This document shows, piece after piece, positions 8,520-17,037 of a DNA stretch of 54,997 nucleotides. Within the stretch, counting starts at the first letter, position 1. Every line of letters starts with the position of its first letter. The DNA lies in contig CAJQQH010000048.1 in NCBI GenBank assembly GCA_905480405.1, positions 1-54,997 of the forward strand. The letters run 5' to 3'. This DNA is from an uncultured Polaribacter sp. Its GTDB lineage: Bacteria; Bacteroidota; Bacteroidia; Flavobacteriales; Flavobacteriaceae. The position numbers and the translations under genes are program-made. Below the pieces are notes generated by a model. The model worked only from the letters and a program-made list of their open reading frames with translations. It was not told the DNA's origin and ran no database searches.

Positions 8520-9173
8520 ATGACATTCGATTTAGAATATAATTCAGAAAGACCGTTAATGATAATTCCAGAATATGGTAGACATATTCAAAAATTAGTA
8601 GATCATTGTTTGGCTTTAGAAACAAAAGAAGAAAGAGATAAAATGGCGAAAGCTATTGTAGATGTTATGGGTAATTTACAGCCTCATTTACGAGATGTGC
8701 CAGATTTTAAGCACAAATTATGGGATCAATTATATATTATGGCAGATTTTAAATTAGATGCAGAATCTCCATATCCAATTCCATCAAAAGAAGAATTACA
8801 AGAAAAACCAGAAGCTTTAGCATACCCAAAATCTGCATCTAGATATCGTTATTATGGTAATAACATACAAACAATGATAGATATAGCTTTAAGTTGGGAA
8901 GAAGGAGATAAAAAAGAAGCTTTGGTTTTTACCATAGCTAATCATATGAAAAAGTGTTATTTAAACTGGAATAAAGATACAGTAGATGATGCTGTTATTT
9001 TTTCCCATTTATTTAATTTATCAGATGGTAAATTAGACTTAAGAGAAACAGAAGAAGCACTTTCGGAAAGTAAAAACTTGTTAAGAAAACCAAGAACGCA
9101 AGGTCAGAATAACACAAAGAGTTCTTACAAGAAACCACACCACAACAATCAACACAAGAATAGAAAAAGATAA
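8520..9173 (+). CDS. DUF4290 protein
   Basis: 217 residues, cytoplasmic, no signal peptide. The DUF4290 core covers about residues 5-175 (LEYNSERPLMIIPEYGRHIQ; the repeated motif YGNNIQTMIDIAL), ending in a disordered tail rich in Asn, Lys, His and Gln (HHNNQHKNRKR). Function unknown. In Bacteroidetes this gene is commonly found directly before murA, as here, where 5 nt separate its stop from the murA ATG. A link to cell-wall synthesis is therefore suggested only by position. The basic, low-complexity C-terminus could contact nucleic acid or ribosomes, but there is no direct evidence. Confidence 0.85.
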   Translation: MTFDLEYNSERPLMIIPEYGRHIQKLVDHCLALETKEERDKMAKAIVDVMGNLQPHLRDVPDFKHKLWDQLYIMADFKLDAESPYPIPSKEELQEKPEALAYPKSASRYRYYGNNIQTMIDIALSWEEGDKKEALVFTIANHMKKCYLNWNKDTVDDAVIFSHLFNLSDGKLDLRETEEALSESKNLLRKPRTQGQNNTKSSYKKPHHNNQHKNRKR

Positions 9174-9178
9174 ATTTA

Positions 9179-10487
9179 ATGGCATCATTTAAAATTGAAG
9201 GCGGACATAAATTAAACGGAACAATTACTCCACAAGGAGCAAAAAATGAAGTTTTAAATACTTTGTGCAGTTTTATTAACTCCAGAAAAAGTAATTGTAA
9301 ACAATGTTCCTGACATTATAGATGTGAACAAACTAATTTTTATTCTAGGAGAATTAGGTGTTAAAATAGAAAAGTTAAGTAGAAATTCTTATTCTTTTCA
9401 AGCAGATGAAATTAATTTAAAGTATTTAGAATCAGAAGATTTTAAAAGAGATGGTAGCTCTTTACGTGGTTCTATTATGATTGTTGGACCTCTTTTAGCT
9501 CGTTTTGGAAAAGGATATATTCCAAGACCAGGAGGAGATAAAATTGGAAGAAGAAGATTAGATACACATTTTGAAGGTTTTATTAGACTTGGAGCAAAAT
9601 TTAGATATAATAAAGAAGAACACTTTTATGGTGTAGAAGCAGATGAGTTATTTGGTACAGATATGTTACTAGATGAAGCTTCTGTAACTGGTACTGCAAA
9701 TATTTTAATGGCATCTGTTTTAGCAACAGGTACCACAAGTATTTATAATGCCGCTTGTGAACCTTACATTCAACAATTATGTAAAATGTTAAATTCTATG
9801 GGAGCAAAAATCTCTGGAGTAGGTTCTAATTTATTAATTATAGAAGGTGTAAAAAACTTAGGAGGTTGCGAGCATAGAGTATTGCCAGATATGATTGAAA
9901 TTGGTTCTTGGATTGGAGTTGCTGTTATGACACGTTCTGAGTTAACCATAAAAGATGTTAGTTGGGAAAACTTAGGGCAAATACCAAATGTGTTTAGAAA
10001 GTTAGGAATTAAGTTTGAGAAAAAAGGAGACGATATTTATATTCCTGAACAAGAATCATACGAAATTCAAAATTATATAGACGGTTCTGTTTTAACAGTA
10101 TCAGATGCTCCTTGGCCAGGATTTACACCAGATTTATTAAGTATTGTTTTAGTGATTGCAACACAAGCTAAAGGAACCGTTTTAATACATCAAAAAATGT
10201 TTGAAAGCCGTTTATTCTTTGTTGATAAATTAATAGATATGGGAGCCAAAGTTATTTTGTGTGATCCGCATAGAGCAACTGTAATTGGGCAAAATTTCGA
10301 AAGTCCATTAAAAGCGACTAAAATGACATCACCAGATATTAGAGCAGGTATTTCTTTGTTGATTGCCGCATTGTCTGCAAAAGGAACAAGTGTTATAAAT
10401 AATATTGAGCAAATAGATAGAGGTTACGAAAACATAGAAGCTCGTTTAAAATCTATTGGAGCAAAAATAGAAAGAATTGCGAATTAA
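9179..10487 (+). pseudogene. murA: UDP-N-acetylglucosamine 1-carboxyvinyltransferase (MurA), apparent frameshift at ~9266
   Basis: MurA adds enolpyruvate from PEP to UDP-GlcNAc, the first committed step of peptidoglycan synthesis. Frame 1 starts at ATG 9179 with a family N-terminus (ASFKIEGGHKLNGTITPQGA, then the catalytic KN) but ends at TGA 9311-9313. The rest continues in another frame that is open from 9258. The two halves join if Leu-Cys-Ala is restored at 9263-9269, where TTGTGCAG appears to lack a TG dinucleotide. The corrected length is 436 residues, normal for the family. A restart at GTG 9324 would lose the Lys-Asn pair. Residue 121 (PGGDKIGRRR) is Asp where E. coli has the fosfomycin-target Cys115. 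As murA is normally essential, a sequencing error or a recent lesion are the main options. Confidence 0.85.
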
Positions 10488-10525
10488 GAAAAAGTATTTT
10501 ATTAACTTAAAAATACTTTTATATT

Positions 10526-11074
10526 ATGATAAGAAATTTGTGGAAAGAGGAGTGGAAGCTTATTCAGTTTGATGAAAAAATTTCTACCTTAAAAAAATTT
10601 AAAATTTCTAATTACGGAAGAGTTATTTACCTTAAAGGTGATGATGAAGTTTTAAGAAATAAAAGTTTTATAAATGGTTATGAAACAATTGCATTAAAAC
10701 AAGAATTAAATAACAAAGGTACTTGCAGATATGTACATAAGTTGGTTGCTCAACACTTTTTAGAAAAAGAAAATGAGGATCAGGTTTTTGTTTTACATAT
10801 TAATTATGATAAAACAGATAATACTTTAGAAAACTTATAATGGGCAACAAAAAGGGATAAAGAATTACATCAGTTTAAAAACCCGGTATTTATAGAATCT
10901 CGAAAAAACCAGAAAACTAATTATAAACTTTCTGAAGGAAAAGTAAAAATTATAAAAAAACAATTAAAAAATAAGAGAACAAGAATATCAATGATTGCCA
11001 AACGATTTGGAGTCTCGGATATGCAAATTCATAGAATTAAATCTGGAGAAAACTGGAGTTCTGTTAAGATTTAG
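10526..11074 (+). pseudogene. NUMOD4/HNH-type protein with HTH tail, interrupted by an in-frame stop
   Basis: Residues 1-104 carry a NUMOD4-like segment (EEWKLIQF, FKISNYGRVIYL) and an HNH-like core (VHKLVAQHFL, LHINYDKTDNTLENL). Codon 105 is TAA at 10838-10840. The same frame then continues without interruption to TAG 11072-11074 with the expected WATKRDKELHQFKNP and a helix-turn-helix ending RISMIAKRFGVSDMQIHRIK. HNH families usually have Lys or Glu before WAT, so AAA or GAA to TAA is the simplest lesion. The intact protein would have 182 residues. Related proteins are homing-endonuclease-like; a chromosomal copy with an HTH could be a domesticated DNA-binding protein. It is the second damaged gene within 1.6 kb, after murA. 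Confidence 0.7.
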
Positions 11075-11080
11075 TAAACA

Positions 11081-11112
11081 AAAAAATAGTGTCAGTTTGA
11101 CACTATTTTTTT
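11081..11112 (+). terminator. Hairpin GTGTCA-gtt-TGACAC with T-run: terminator and possible operator
   Basis: 14-bp stem (11081-11094 with 11098-11111), 3-nt loop and T-run. It can end transcription of the upstream gene. The centre GTGTCAgttTGACAC is also a good dyad binding site immediately upstream of the sigma-54-like promoter of grpE. Confidence 0.75.
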
Positions 11113-11114
11113 GT

Positions 11115-11130
11115 TGGCAACATTTTTGCA
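11115..11130 (+). promoter_or_regulatory. Sigma-54 (-24/-12) type promoter of grpE-dnaJ
   Basis: TTGGCAACATTTTTGCA (from 11114) has GG at 11116-11117 and GC at 11128-11129 with exactly 10 nt between them, the spacing required by RpoN. It lies ~35 nt upstream of the grpE ATG and directly downstream of a TGTCA/TGACA dyad that could bind an enhancer-binding protein. Confidence 0.6.
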
Positions 11131-11164
11131 AATAAATTGTAGACAATTTAACGATTACAAGATA

Positions 11165-11710
11165 ATGAGTAATAAAGAAGATATAAAAGAAGAAGAAATT
11201 AACAACGAACAAGAAACTGTTCAAGTTGAAGAAAATCAAGAGATTGAAGCAGAAGTTGTTAAAGAAGAACCAACGACTGAAGAGTTGTTACAAGCTGAAA
11301 AAGATAAGTTTTTACGCCTTTTCGCAGAGTTCGAAAACTATAAGAAGAGAACAACAAGAGAAAGAATCGAATTGTTTAAAACTGCAGGTCAAGAATTAAT
11401 GACATCATTACTGCCAATTATGGATGATTTTGATAGAGGTTTGGCAGAAATGAAGAAAACTGAAGACAATGAGTCTATTACAGGTATGCAATTAATTAAT
11501 GATAAATTAAAAAATACTTTAACTCAGAAAGGTTTAACTGGTATAGAAGTTAATGCTGGAGATGTTTTTGATGCAGAGATTCATGAAGCTATAACTCAAA
11601 TTCCTGCACCTACAGAAGATTTAAAAGGAAAAGTAATTGATTGTGTAGAAAAAGGATATAAACTTGGTGATAAGATTATTCGTTATCCAAAAGTAGTTAT
11701 AGGACAGTAA
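11165..11710 (+). CDS. grpE: Nucleotide exchange factor GrpE
   Basis: 181 residues. An acidic, disordered N-terminus (Glu-rich to about residue 40) leads into the long GrpE coiled coil (LLQAEKDKFLRLFAEFENYK) and the C-terminal beta-domain (HEAITQIPAP, GYKLGDKIIRYPKVVIGQ). GrpE releases ADP from DnaK in the chaperone cycle. An in-frame extension to 11111 exists, but it would overlap the promoter and hairpin. ATG 11165, beginning MSNKEDIKEEE, is the sensible start. dnaJ follows after 76 nt, so grpE-dnaJ is an operon. dnaK is not in the window. The -24/-12 type promoter upstream suggests stress control by RpoN with an activator. Confidence 0.95.
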   Translation: MSNKEDIKEEEINNEQETVQVEENQEIEAEVVKEEPTTEELLQAEKDKFLRLFAEFENYKKRTTRERIELFKTAGQELMTSLLPIMDDFDRGLAEMKKTEDNESITGMQLINDKLKNTLTQKGLTGIEVNAGDVFDAEIHEAITQIPAPTEDLKGKVIDCVEKGYKLGDKIIRYPKVVIGQ

Positions 11711-11786
11711 TAAAGAATTATAAATTACGAATTATGAATTTTAGATTTTTTAATCTTTTATTTTTTTAATTCTTCAATTGCAAACA

Positions 11787-12917
11787 ATGGCAAAACAAGA
11801 CTTTTACGAAGTATTAGGAATTTCCAAATCTGCTACTCAGGCAGAAATTAAGAAAGGATATAGAAAAATGGCAATTAAGTATCATCCAGATAAAAATCCA
11901 GATGATAAAAGTGCAGAAGAAAGTTTCAAAAAAGCAGCAGAAGCTTATGAAATTTTAAGTGATGAGAATAAAAAAGCTCGTTATGATCAATATGGTCATG
12001 CAGGTTTTGAAGGTCCACAAGGTGGCGGCGGTTTTGGCGGCGGCGGTATGAATATGGATGATATTTTTAGTCAGTTTGGAGACATTTTTGGCGGCGGAGG
12101 CGGCGGTTTTGGTGGTTTTGGCGGCGGAGGTGGTCATAGACAAGCTAGAGTTAAAGGAAGTAATATGCGCATTCGTGTAAAACTTACTTTAGAAGAAATT
12201 GCTAATGGTGTAGAAAAGAAGGTAAAAGTTCGTAGAAAAGTACAAGCAGAGGGTGTAAAGTATAAAACGTGTAGTACTTGTAATGGTTCTGGTCAACAGA
12301 TGCGTGTTACAAATACTATTTTAGGTAGAATGCAAACAGCTACTACTTGTAGTTCTTGTTCAGGTGCTGGAGAAACAATTAGTAGTAAGCCAAACGGAGC
12401 CGATGCTCAAGGTTTAATAGTTAAGGAAGAAACTGTGCCAATTAATATTCCTGCAGGGGTAACCGAAGGAGTACAGTTAAAAGTAGGAGGTAAAGGAAAC
12501 GATGCACCTGGTAAAAATTCTATTTCTGGAGATTTATTAGTTTTAATAGAAGAAGTGCCACATGAAACCTTAAAAAGAGAAGGTACAAACATACATTACG
12601 ATTTGTACATTAATTTTTCTGAAGCAGTTTTAGGTACAAGTAAAGAGGTAGAAACCGTAACCGGTAAAGTTAAAATTAAAATTGATGCTGGTACACAATC
12701 TGGTAAAATTTTAAGATTAAAAGGTAAAGGATTACCAAGTATAGAAAGATACGGTACTGGAGATTTCCTAATTCATATTAATGTGTGGACACCACAAGAA
12801 TTAAATAAGGAACAAAAACAGTTTTTTGAAAAAATGGCAGAAGATGAAAATTTTTCACCTAATCCAAATACATCAGATAAATCGTTTTTTGAAAAAGTAA
12901 AAGACATGTTTTCTTAA
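11787..12917 (+). CDS. dnaJ: Chaperone DnaJ with a reduced zinc-binding domain
   Basis: 376 residues. J domain at 5-70 with HPD at 33-35, which stimulates DnaK ATPase. A Gly/Phe-rich linker (about 75-120) follows, then the central domain and the C-terminal substrate-binding domains. Typical DnaJ has four CxxCxGxG repeats; here only two are present (CSTCNGSG and CSSCSGAG), enough for one zinc ion, with an insert ILGRMQTATT between them. The same shortened form appears, from memory, in other Flavobacteriaceae. ATG 11787 was chosen over the ATG three codons earlier because MAKQDFYEVLG is the family N-terminus. Second gene of the grpE operon; ended by tandem hairpins at 12995-13077. Confidence 0.95.
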   Translation: MAKQDFYEVLGISKSATQAEIKKGYRKMAIKYHPDKNPDDKSAEESFKKAAEAYEILSDENKKARYDQYGHAGFEGPQGGGGFGGGGMNMDDIFSQFGDIFGGGGGGFGGFGGGGGHRQARVKGSNMRIRVKLTLEEIANGVEKKVKVRRKVQAEGVKYKTCSTCNGSGQQMRVTNTILGRMQTATTCSSCSGAGETISSKPNGADAQGLIVKEETVPINIPAGVTEGVQLKVGGKGNDAPGKNSISGDLLVLIEEVPHETLKREGTNIHYDLYINFSEAVLGTSKEVETVTGKVKIKIDAGTQSGKILRLKGKGLPSIERYGTGDFLIHINVWTPQELNKEQKQFFEKMAEDENFSPNPNTSDKSFFEKVKDMFS

Positions 12918-12994
12918 AATTATATTAATAATAAAGAAAAGATTAAATTTATTTCAAAAGAAATGTTTTTTTTAAACATTTTAATATATATTTG

Positions 12995-13027
12995 AAGTGT
13001 TATTGAGAAATCAATAACACTTTTTCT
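12995..13027 (+). terminator. Terminator of grpE-dnaJ
   Basis: 12-bp perfect stem (12995-13006 with 13011-13022), GAAA tetraloop, followed by a T-run. Confidence 0.9.
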
Positions 13028-13044
13028 TTTTCATAGCAATTTTT

Positions 13045-13077
13045 CCCACTCAGAATTTATTTTGAGTGGGTTTTTTT
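13045..13077 (+). terminator. Second, tandem terminator
   Basis: CCCACTCA (13045-13052) pairs with TGAGTGGG (13063-13070), followed by seven T. It backs up the first hairpin just ahead of rnpB. Confidence 0.85.
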
Positions 13078-13109
13078 AACATAAAAGATTTATAATTTAA
13101 AATAATATT

Positions 13110-13409
13110 AGCAGACTTATCTTATCGCTTTGTAATTTTATAAAGAGGAAAGTCCGGACACCATAGAGTATTCATAGCGGATAACATCCGTCCAACGTAA
13201 GTTGAGGACAAGTGCAACAGAAAGCAAGTACAGTTCGGCTGTAGTGAAACCAGGTAAACTCTATGAGGTGCAATGCCATGTAAATTAGAGCTTGAGAGCT
13301 ACTCGCTCGATTCTAAAGGGTAGGCAGATAGATTCTAAGAGTAATTTTAGAACTAGATAAATGATAAGAGCCTTTTTTAAAGGTACAGGATTCGGCTTAT
13401 TAGTCTGCT
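13110..13409 (+). ncRNA. rnpB: RNase P RNA
   Basis: Bacterial class A RNase P RNA, about 300 nt. P1 closes the molecule: GCAGACT (13111-13117) with AGTCTGC (13402-13408). The 5' universal core GAGGAAAGTCCGGAC (13142-13156) and the CAGAAAG block (13218-13224) are present, and the 3' core appears as GGTACAGGATTCGGCTTAT (13382-13400). With the protein RnpA it cleaves the 5' leader of pre-tRNAs. A run of seven T directly after P1 serves as transcription end. The ~240 bp between rnpB and acnB hold no gene that I can see. Confidence 0.95.
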
Positions 13410-13647
13410 TTTTTTATTTTATTACGAAGTCTTCATTAAAAATTAATATAAGTACATTTTTGTTGAATAATATTCAACGATATTCTAAATAACTTTTTTT
13501 TATTCAGAAATTAACGCAATCTATTATTTATCTTTTAATTTAAAGATAAAAAATGTAAGTTTGTCATATTAATAATTAACAAAAACAGATACGATCTGTC
13601 TTTTAATATCATTGTAATAAAAGGCGGTTGTAAATAAAGATTCTTTC

Positions 13648-16425
13648 ATGAGCATATACAAAGATTACCTTAAGCAGATAGAAGATAGAAAAGGTCAAGG
13701 GCTTCATCCACAACCAATTGATGGTGCTGAATTGACAAGTGCATTAATTAGTCAAATTAAAGATGTAGATAATGAATATAGAGAGCAATCTCTTAACTTC
13801 TTTATATATAATGTCTTACCTGGAACTACAAGTGCTGCTGTTGTTAAGGCTAAGTTTTTAAAAGAAATCATTTTAGGAGAATCAATTGTAAAAGAAATTA
13901 CACTTTCTTCAGCTTTCGAACAACTTTCGCATATGAAAGGAGGACCTTCTGTTGAAGTATTATTAGATTTAGCTTTAGGAAATGACGCTGCTCTTGCTGC
14001 TGAAGCTGCAAAAGTATTAAAAACTCAAGTGTTTTTATACGAAGCAGATACTGAGCAATTAGAAAAAGCTTATAAAGCGGGTAATGTTATTGCTAAAGAA
14101 TTAATAGAAAGTTATTCTAAAGCAGAATTCTTTACAAAGTTACCAGAGGTTGATGAAGAAATAGAAATTGTAACTTTTGTTGCAGGTATCGGTGATATTT
14201 CTACAGATTTATTATCTCCAGGAGCAGATGCACATTCAAGATCAGATCGTGAATTACACGGTCAATGTATGTTTGAGCATAATAAAGATATGCAAAATGA
14301 ATTATTAGCTTTAAAAGCACAATACCCTGATAAGCGTGTAATGTTAATTGCTGATAAAGGAACAATGGGAGTTGGTTCTTCTAGAATGTCTGGTGTAAAT
14401 AATGTTGCTTTATGGACAGGAGTTCCTTTTAGTCCTTATGTACCATTTATCAATTTTGCTCCAGTAATTGCTGGAACGAATGGTATTGCTCCAATTTTCT
14501 TAACAACTGTTGGTGTAACTGGTGGTATTGGTATCGATTTAAAGAACTGGGTAAAGGAAAAAGATGCTCAAGGAAACACAGTTGTAGATAAAGATGGAGA
14601 AGCTATTTTAAAAGAAGAGTATTCTGTTGCTACAGGTACAGTTCTTACGATAAATACAAAAACAAAAAAATTATATAACGGAGACAAAGAGTTAAAAGAT
14701 ATTTCTACAGCTTTAACACCACCAAAAATGGAGTTTATTAAAGCTGGAGGTTCTTATGCTGTTGTTTTCGGTAAGAAATTACAAACTTTTGCTTGTAAAG
14801 TTTTAGGAATTGATGTTCCTCAAGTTTATGCAGCATCGAAGGAGGTTTCTATAGAAGGGCAAGGTTTAACTGCAGTTGAGAAAATTTTTAACAGAAATGC
14901 AGTTGGAACTACACCTGGTAAAACATTACATGCAGGTTCTAACGTTAGAGTTGAAGTAAATATTGTAGGTTCTCAAGATACTACAGGGTTAATGACTTCT
15001 CAAGAATTAGAGATGATGGCAGCCACAGTTATTTCTCCAATTGTTGATACAGGTTACCAATCAGGATGTCATACAGCTTCTGTATGGGATGATAAGTCTA
15101 AAGCTAATATTCCAAGATTAATGAAGTTTATGAATGACTTCGGATTAGTTACTGCACGTGACCCTAAAGGAGGTTATCATGCGATGACCGATGTAATTCA
15201 TAAAGTATTAAATGATTTAGCAGTTGATGATTGGGATGTAATTATTGGTGGAGATTCACATACACGTATGGCAAAAGGAGTTGCCTTTGGAGCCGATTCT
15301 GGAACCGTTGCCTTAGCATTAGCTACAGGTGAAGCTACTATGCCAATTCCAGAGTCTGTAAAGGTTACTTTTAAAGGTGAAATGAGATCTTATATGGATT
15401 TTCGTGATGTGGTTCATGCTACTCAAGAACAAATGTTAAAACAATTTGATGGAGAAAATGTTTTTCAAGGGAAAATTATTGAAGTACATATTGGTACTTT
15501 AACTTCTGATCAAGCATTTACGTTTACTGACTGGACAGCCGAAATGAAAGCAAAAGCATCAATCTGTATTTCAGAAGATGATACTTTAATCGAGTCTTTA
15601 GAAATCTCTAGAGATCGTATTCAAATAATGATTAATAAGGGAATGGATAACCCTAAGCAAGATCTTAAAGGATTAGTTGATAAGGCAAATAGCCGTATCA
15701 TCGAAATTAAGACAGGAACTAAATCGGCATTAAAGCCAGATTCAGATGCAAAGTATTATGCAGATGTTGTTATCGATTTAGATAAGGTTATAGAGCCAAT
15801 GATTGCAGATCCAGATGTAAATAATGAAGATGTTTCTAAGCGTTATACACACGATAATATTCAACCATTATCTTTCTACGGAGGAACAAAGAAAGTAGAT
15901 TTAGGATTTATTGGGTCTTGTATGATTCATAAAGGTGATATGCAAATCTTAGCTCAAATGTTAAAAAACATTGAAGAGCAACATGGTAAAGTTGAGTTTA
16001 AAGCTCCTTTAGTAGTTGCGCCTCCAACATATAACATTGTTGATGAGTTAAAGGCAGAAGGAGACTGGGATATTTTAGTAAAATATTCAGGTTTTGAATT
16101 TGACGATAACGCACCAAAAGGTTTAGCTCGTACTAAATATGAAAATATGTTATACTTAGAGCGTCCAGGTTGTAACCTATGTATGGGTAACCAAGAAAAA
16201 GCAGAAGCAGGAGATACAGTAATGGCTACTTCTACGCGTTTATTCCAAGGACGTGTTGTAAGAGATACTAATGAGAAAAAAGGAGAATCTTTATTATCAT
16301 CAACACCAGTTGTGGTATTATCTACTATATTAGGAAGAACTCCAACTATAGAAGAGTATCAAGCAGCTGTTAAAGGTATTGTATTAACTAAATTTAAGCC
16401 ATCTACTAAAAAGTTAGTAAGCTAA
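13648..16425 (+). CDS. acnB: Bifunctional aconitate hydratase 2 / 2-methylisocitrate dehydratase (AcnB)
   Basis: 925 residues, the AcnB branch of aconitases with its N-terminal HEAT-like domain (about 1-160) and the swivel domain placed before the catalytic core. Iron-sulfur ligands: Cys in YQSGCHTASVW, Cys in FIGSCMIHKGD, and the CxxC of PGCNLCMGNQ. It interconverts citrate and isocitrate in the TCA cycle and can act on 2-methylisocitrate; AcnB can also bind mRNA when its cluster is lost. ATG 13648 gives the family N-terminus (SIYKDYLKQIEDRKGQGLHP). The gene stands alone, with rnpB upstream and a strong terminator at 16450-16476. Nothing unusual in sequence or length. Confidence 0.97.
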   Translation: MSIYKDYLKQIEDRKGQGLHPQPIDGAELTSALISQIKDVDNEYREQSLNFFIYNVLPGTTSAAVVKAKFLKEIILGESIVKEITLSSAFEQLSHMKGGPSVEVLLDLALGNDAALAAEAAKVLKTQVFLYEADTEQLEKAYKAGNVIAKELIESYSKAEFFTKLPEVDEEIEIVTFVAGIGDISTDLLSPGADAHSRSDRELHGQCMFEHNKDMQNELLALKAQYPDKRVMLIADKGTMGVGSSRMSGVNNVALWTGVPFSPYVPFINFAPVIAGTNGIAPIFLTTVGVTGGIGIDLKNWVKEKDAQGNTVVDKDGEAILKEEYSVATGTVLTINTKTKKLYNGDKELKDISTALTPPKMEFIKAGGSYAVVFGKKLQTFACKVLGIDVPQVYAASKEVSIEGQGLTAVEKIFNRNAVGTTPGKTLHAGSNVRVEVNIVGSQDTTGLMTSQELEMMAATVISPIVDTGYQSGCHTASVWDDKSKANIPRLMKFMNDFGLVTARDPKGGYHAMTDVIHKVLNDLAVDDWDVIIGGDSHTRMAKGVAFGADSGTVALALATGEATMPIPESVKVTFKGEMRSYMDFRDVVHATQEQMLKQFDGENVFQGKIIEVHIGTLTSDQAFTFTDWTAEMKAKASICISEDDTLIESLEISRDRIQIMINKGMDNPKQDLKGLVDKANSRIIEIKTGTKSALKPDSDAKYYADVVIDLDKVIEPMIADPDVNNEDVSKRYTHDNIQPLSFYGGTKKVDLGFIGSCMIHKGDMQILAQMLKNIEEQHGKVEFKAPLVVAPPTYNIVDELKAEGDWDILVKYSGFEFDDNAPKGLARTKYENMLYLERPGCNLCMGNQEKAEAGDTVMATSTRLFQGRVVRDTNEKKGESLLSSTPVVVLSTILGRTPTIEEYQAAVKGIVLTKFKPSTKKLVS

Positions 16426-16449
16426 TTAAAAGTTTAATTATTATAATTG

Positions 16450-16484
16450 AAATCCCGAGCCTTAGGTTCGGGATTTTTTTTATA
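16450..16484 (+). terminator. Terminator of acnB
   Basis: AAATCCCGA (16450-16458) pairs with TCGGGATTT (16468-16476), extended by CC/GG inside, and followed by a run of T. Confidence 0.9.
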
Positions 16485-16704
16485 AAAACTTTTTTACACC
16501 TTTAGGAAATGGTTTATCTGACGTAAAATTATTAATTAAAACACTTGTGAAATGTATAGTCGATCATATTTTTATGTTAGGACCTTGGTAACATAACTGT
16601 AGGTATTTAGATAATATTTCTAACATTTTTTTATAAGTTATTTTAAATAAATGCGGTAAGAAGGGAGAGTTTGTGAAAAGTCTGTCATATGATGCTGTAA
16701 AAAA

Positions 16705-17037
16705 ACAGCTATAGTATATAAAACTGCCTGCGTAAAAAGAATTCTTGTTGGAGATCATAATTATTTTGATGGTTGATTTAGAAAGAATGTAGCGATTGAG
16801 CCACGTCATTTATATGTGTCAGCAGTTTTTAAGTCTTTGGCTAGAATTCATGAAACCAGTTTTAAAAAATAAGGTATGTAAGGTTTAATTTTTGATAATT
16901 CAAGTCAAATCGAATGGTATAATAAAGGTTCTGCTCTCATATTTATTAAAAACTTCAAAAGAAATTTAGGAGAATTTTTTGTAAGCAATTTATACTTTTT
17001 TAGACTTTTAAATAATAATTTAAAGTTTTATAAATGA
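16705..17037 (+). pseudogene. Probable decayed coding remnant between acnB and the Crp-type gene
   Basis: One frame (16708 onward) reads as protein-like sequence for about 110 codons, broken by three stops: VYKTACVKRILVGDHNYFDG, stop, EPRHLYVSAVFKSLARIHET, two stops close together, LIFDNSSQIEWYNKGSALIF and so on, ending at a TGA that overlaps the ATG of the next gene. The composition (charged, aromatic, few runs) is unlike random AT-rich DNA. I do not recognise the parent family with confidence. The rest of 16485-17033 holds no gene that I can support; an 81-codon minus-strand ORF at 16564-16809 looks random. Confidence 0.3.

Noticed and set aside
9255..9275. Programmed frameshift in murA
   Set aside because: It would need a -2 (or +1) shift at a site without a known slippery sequence or pause structure; an error or mutation is simpler.
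9324..10487. murA read as a 387-residue gene starting at GTG 9324
   Set aside because: It would lose the first 49 residues including the catalytic Lys-Asn pair; a family-perfect N-terminus lies just upstream in another frame.
11111..11164. Longer GrpE starting at TTG 11111
   Set aside because: The extension covers the hairpin and the -24/-12 promoter and has no family similarity.
16564..16809. Minus-strand ORF of 81 codons
   Set aside because: Composition and lack of any recognisable motif; it lies opposite the decayed plus-strand frame.
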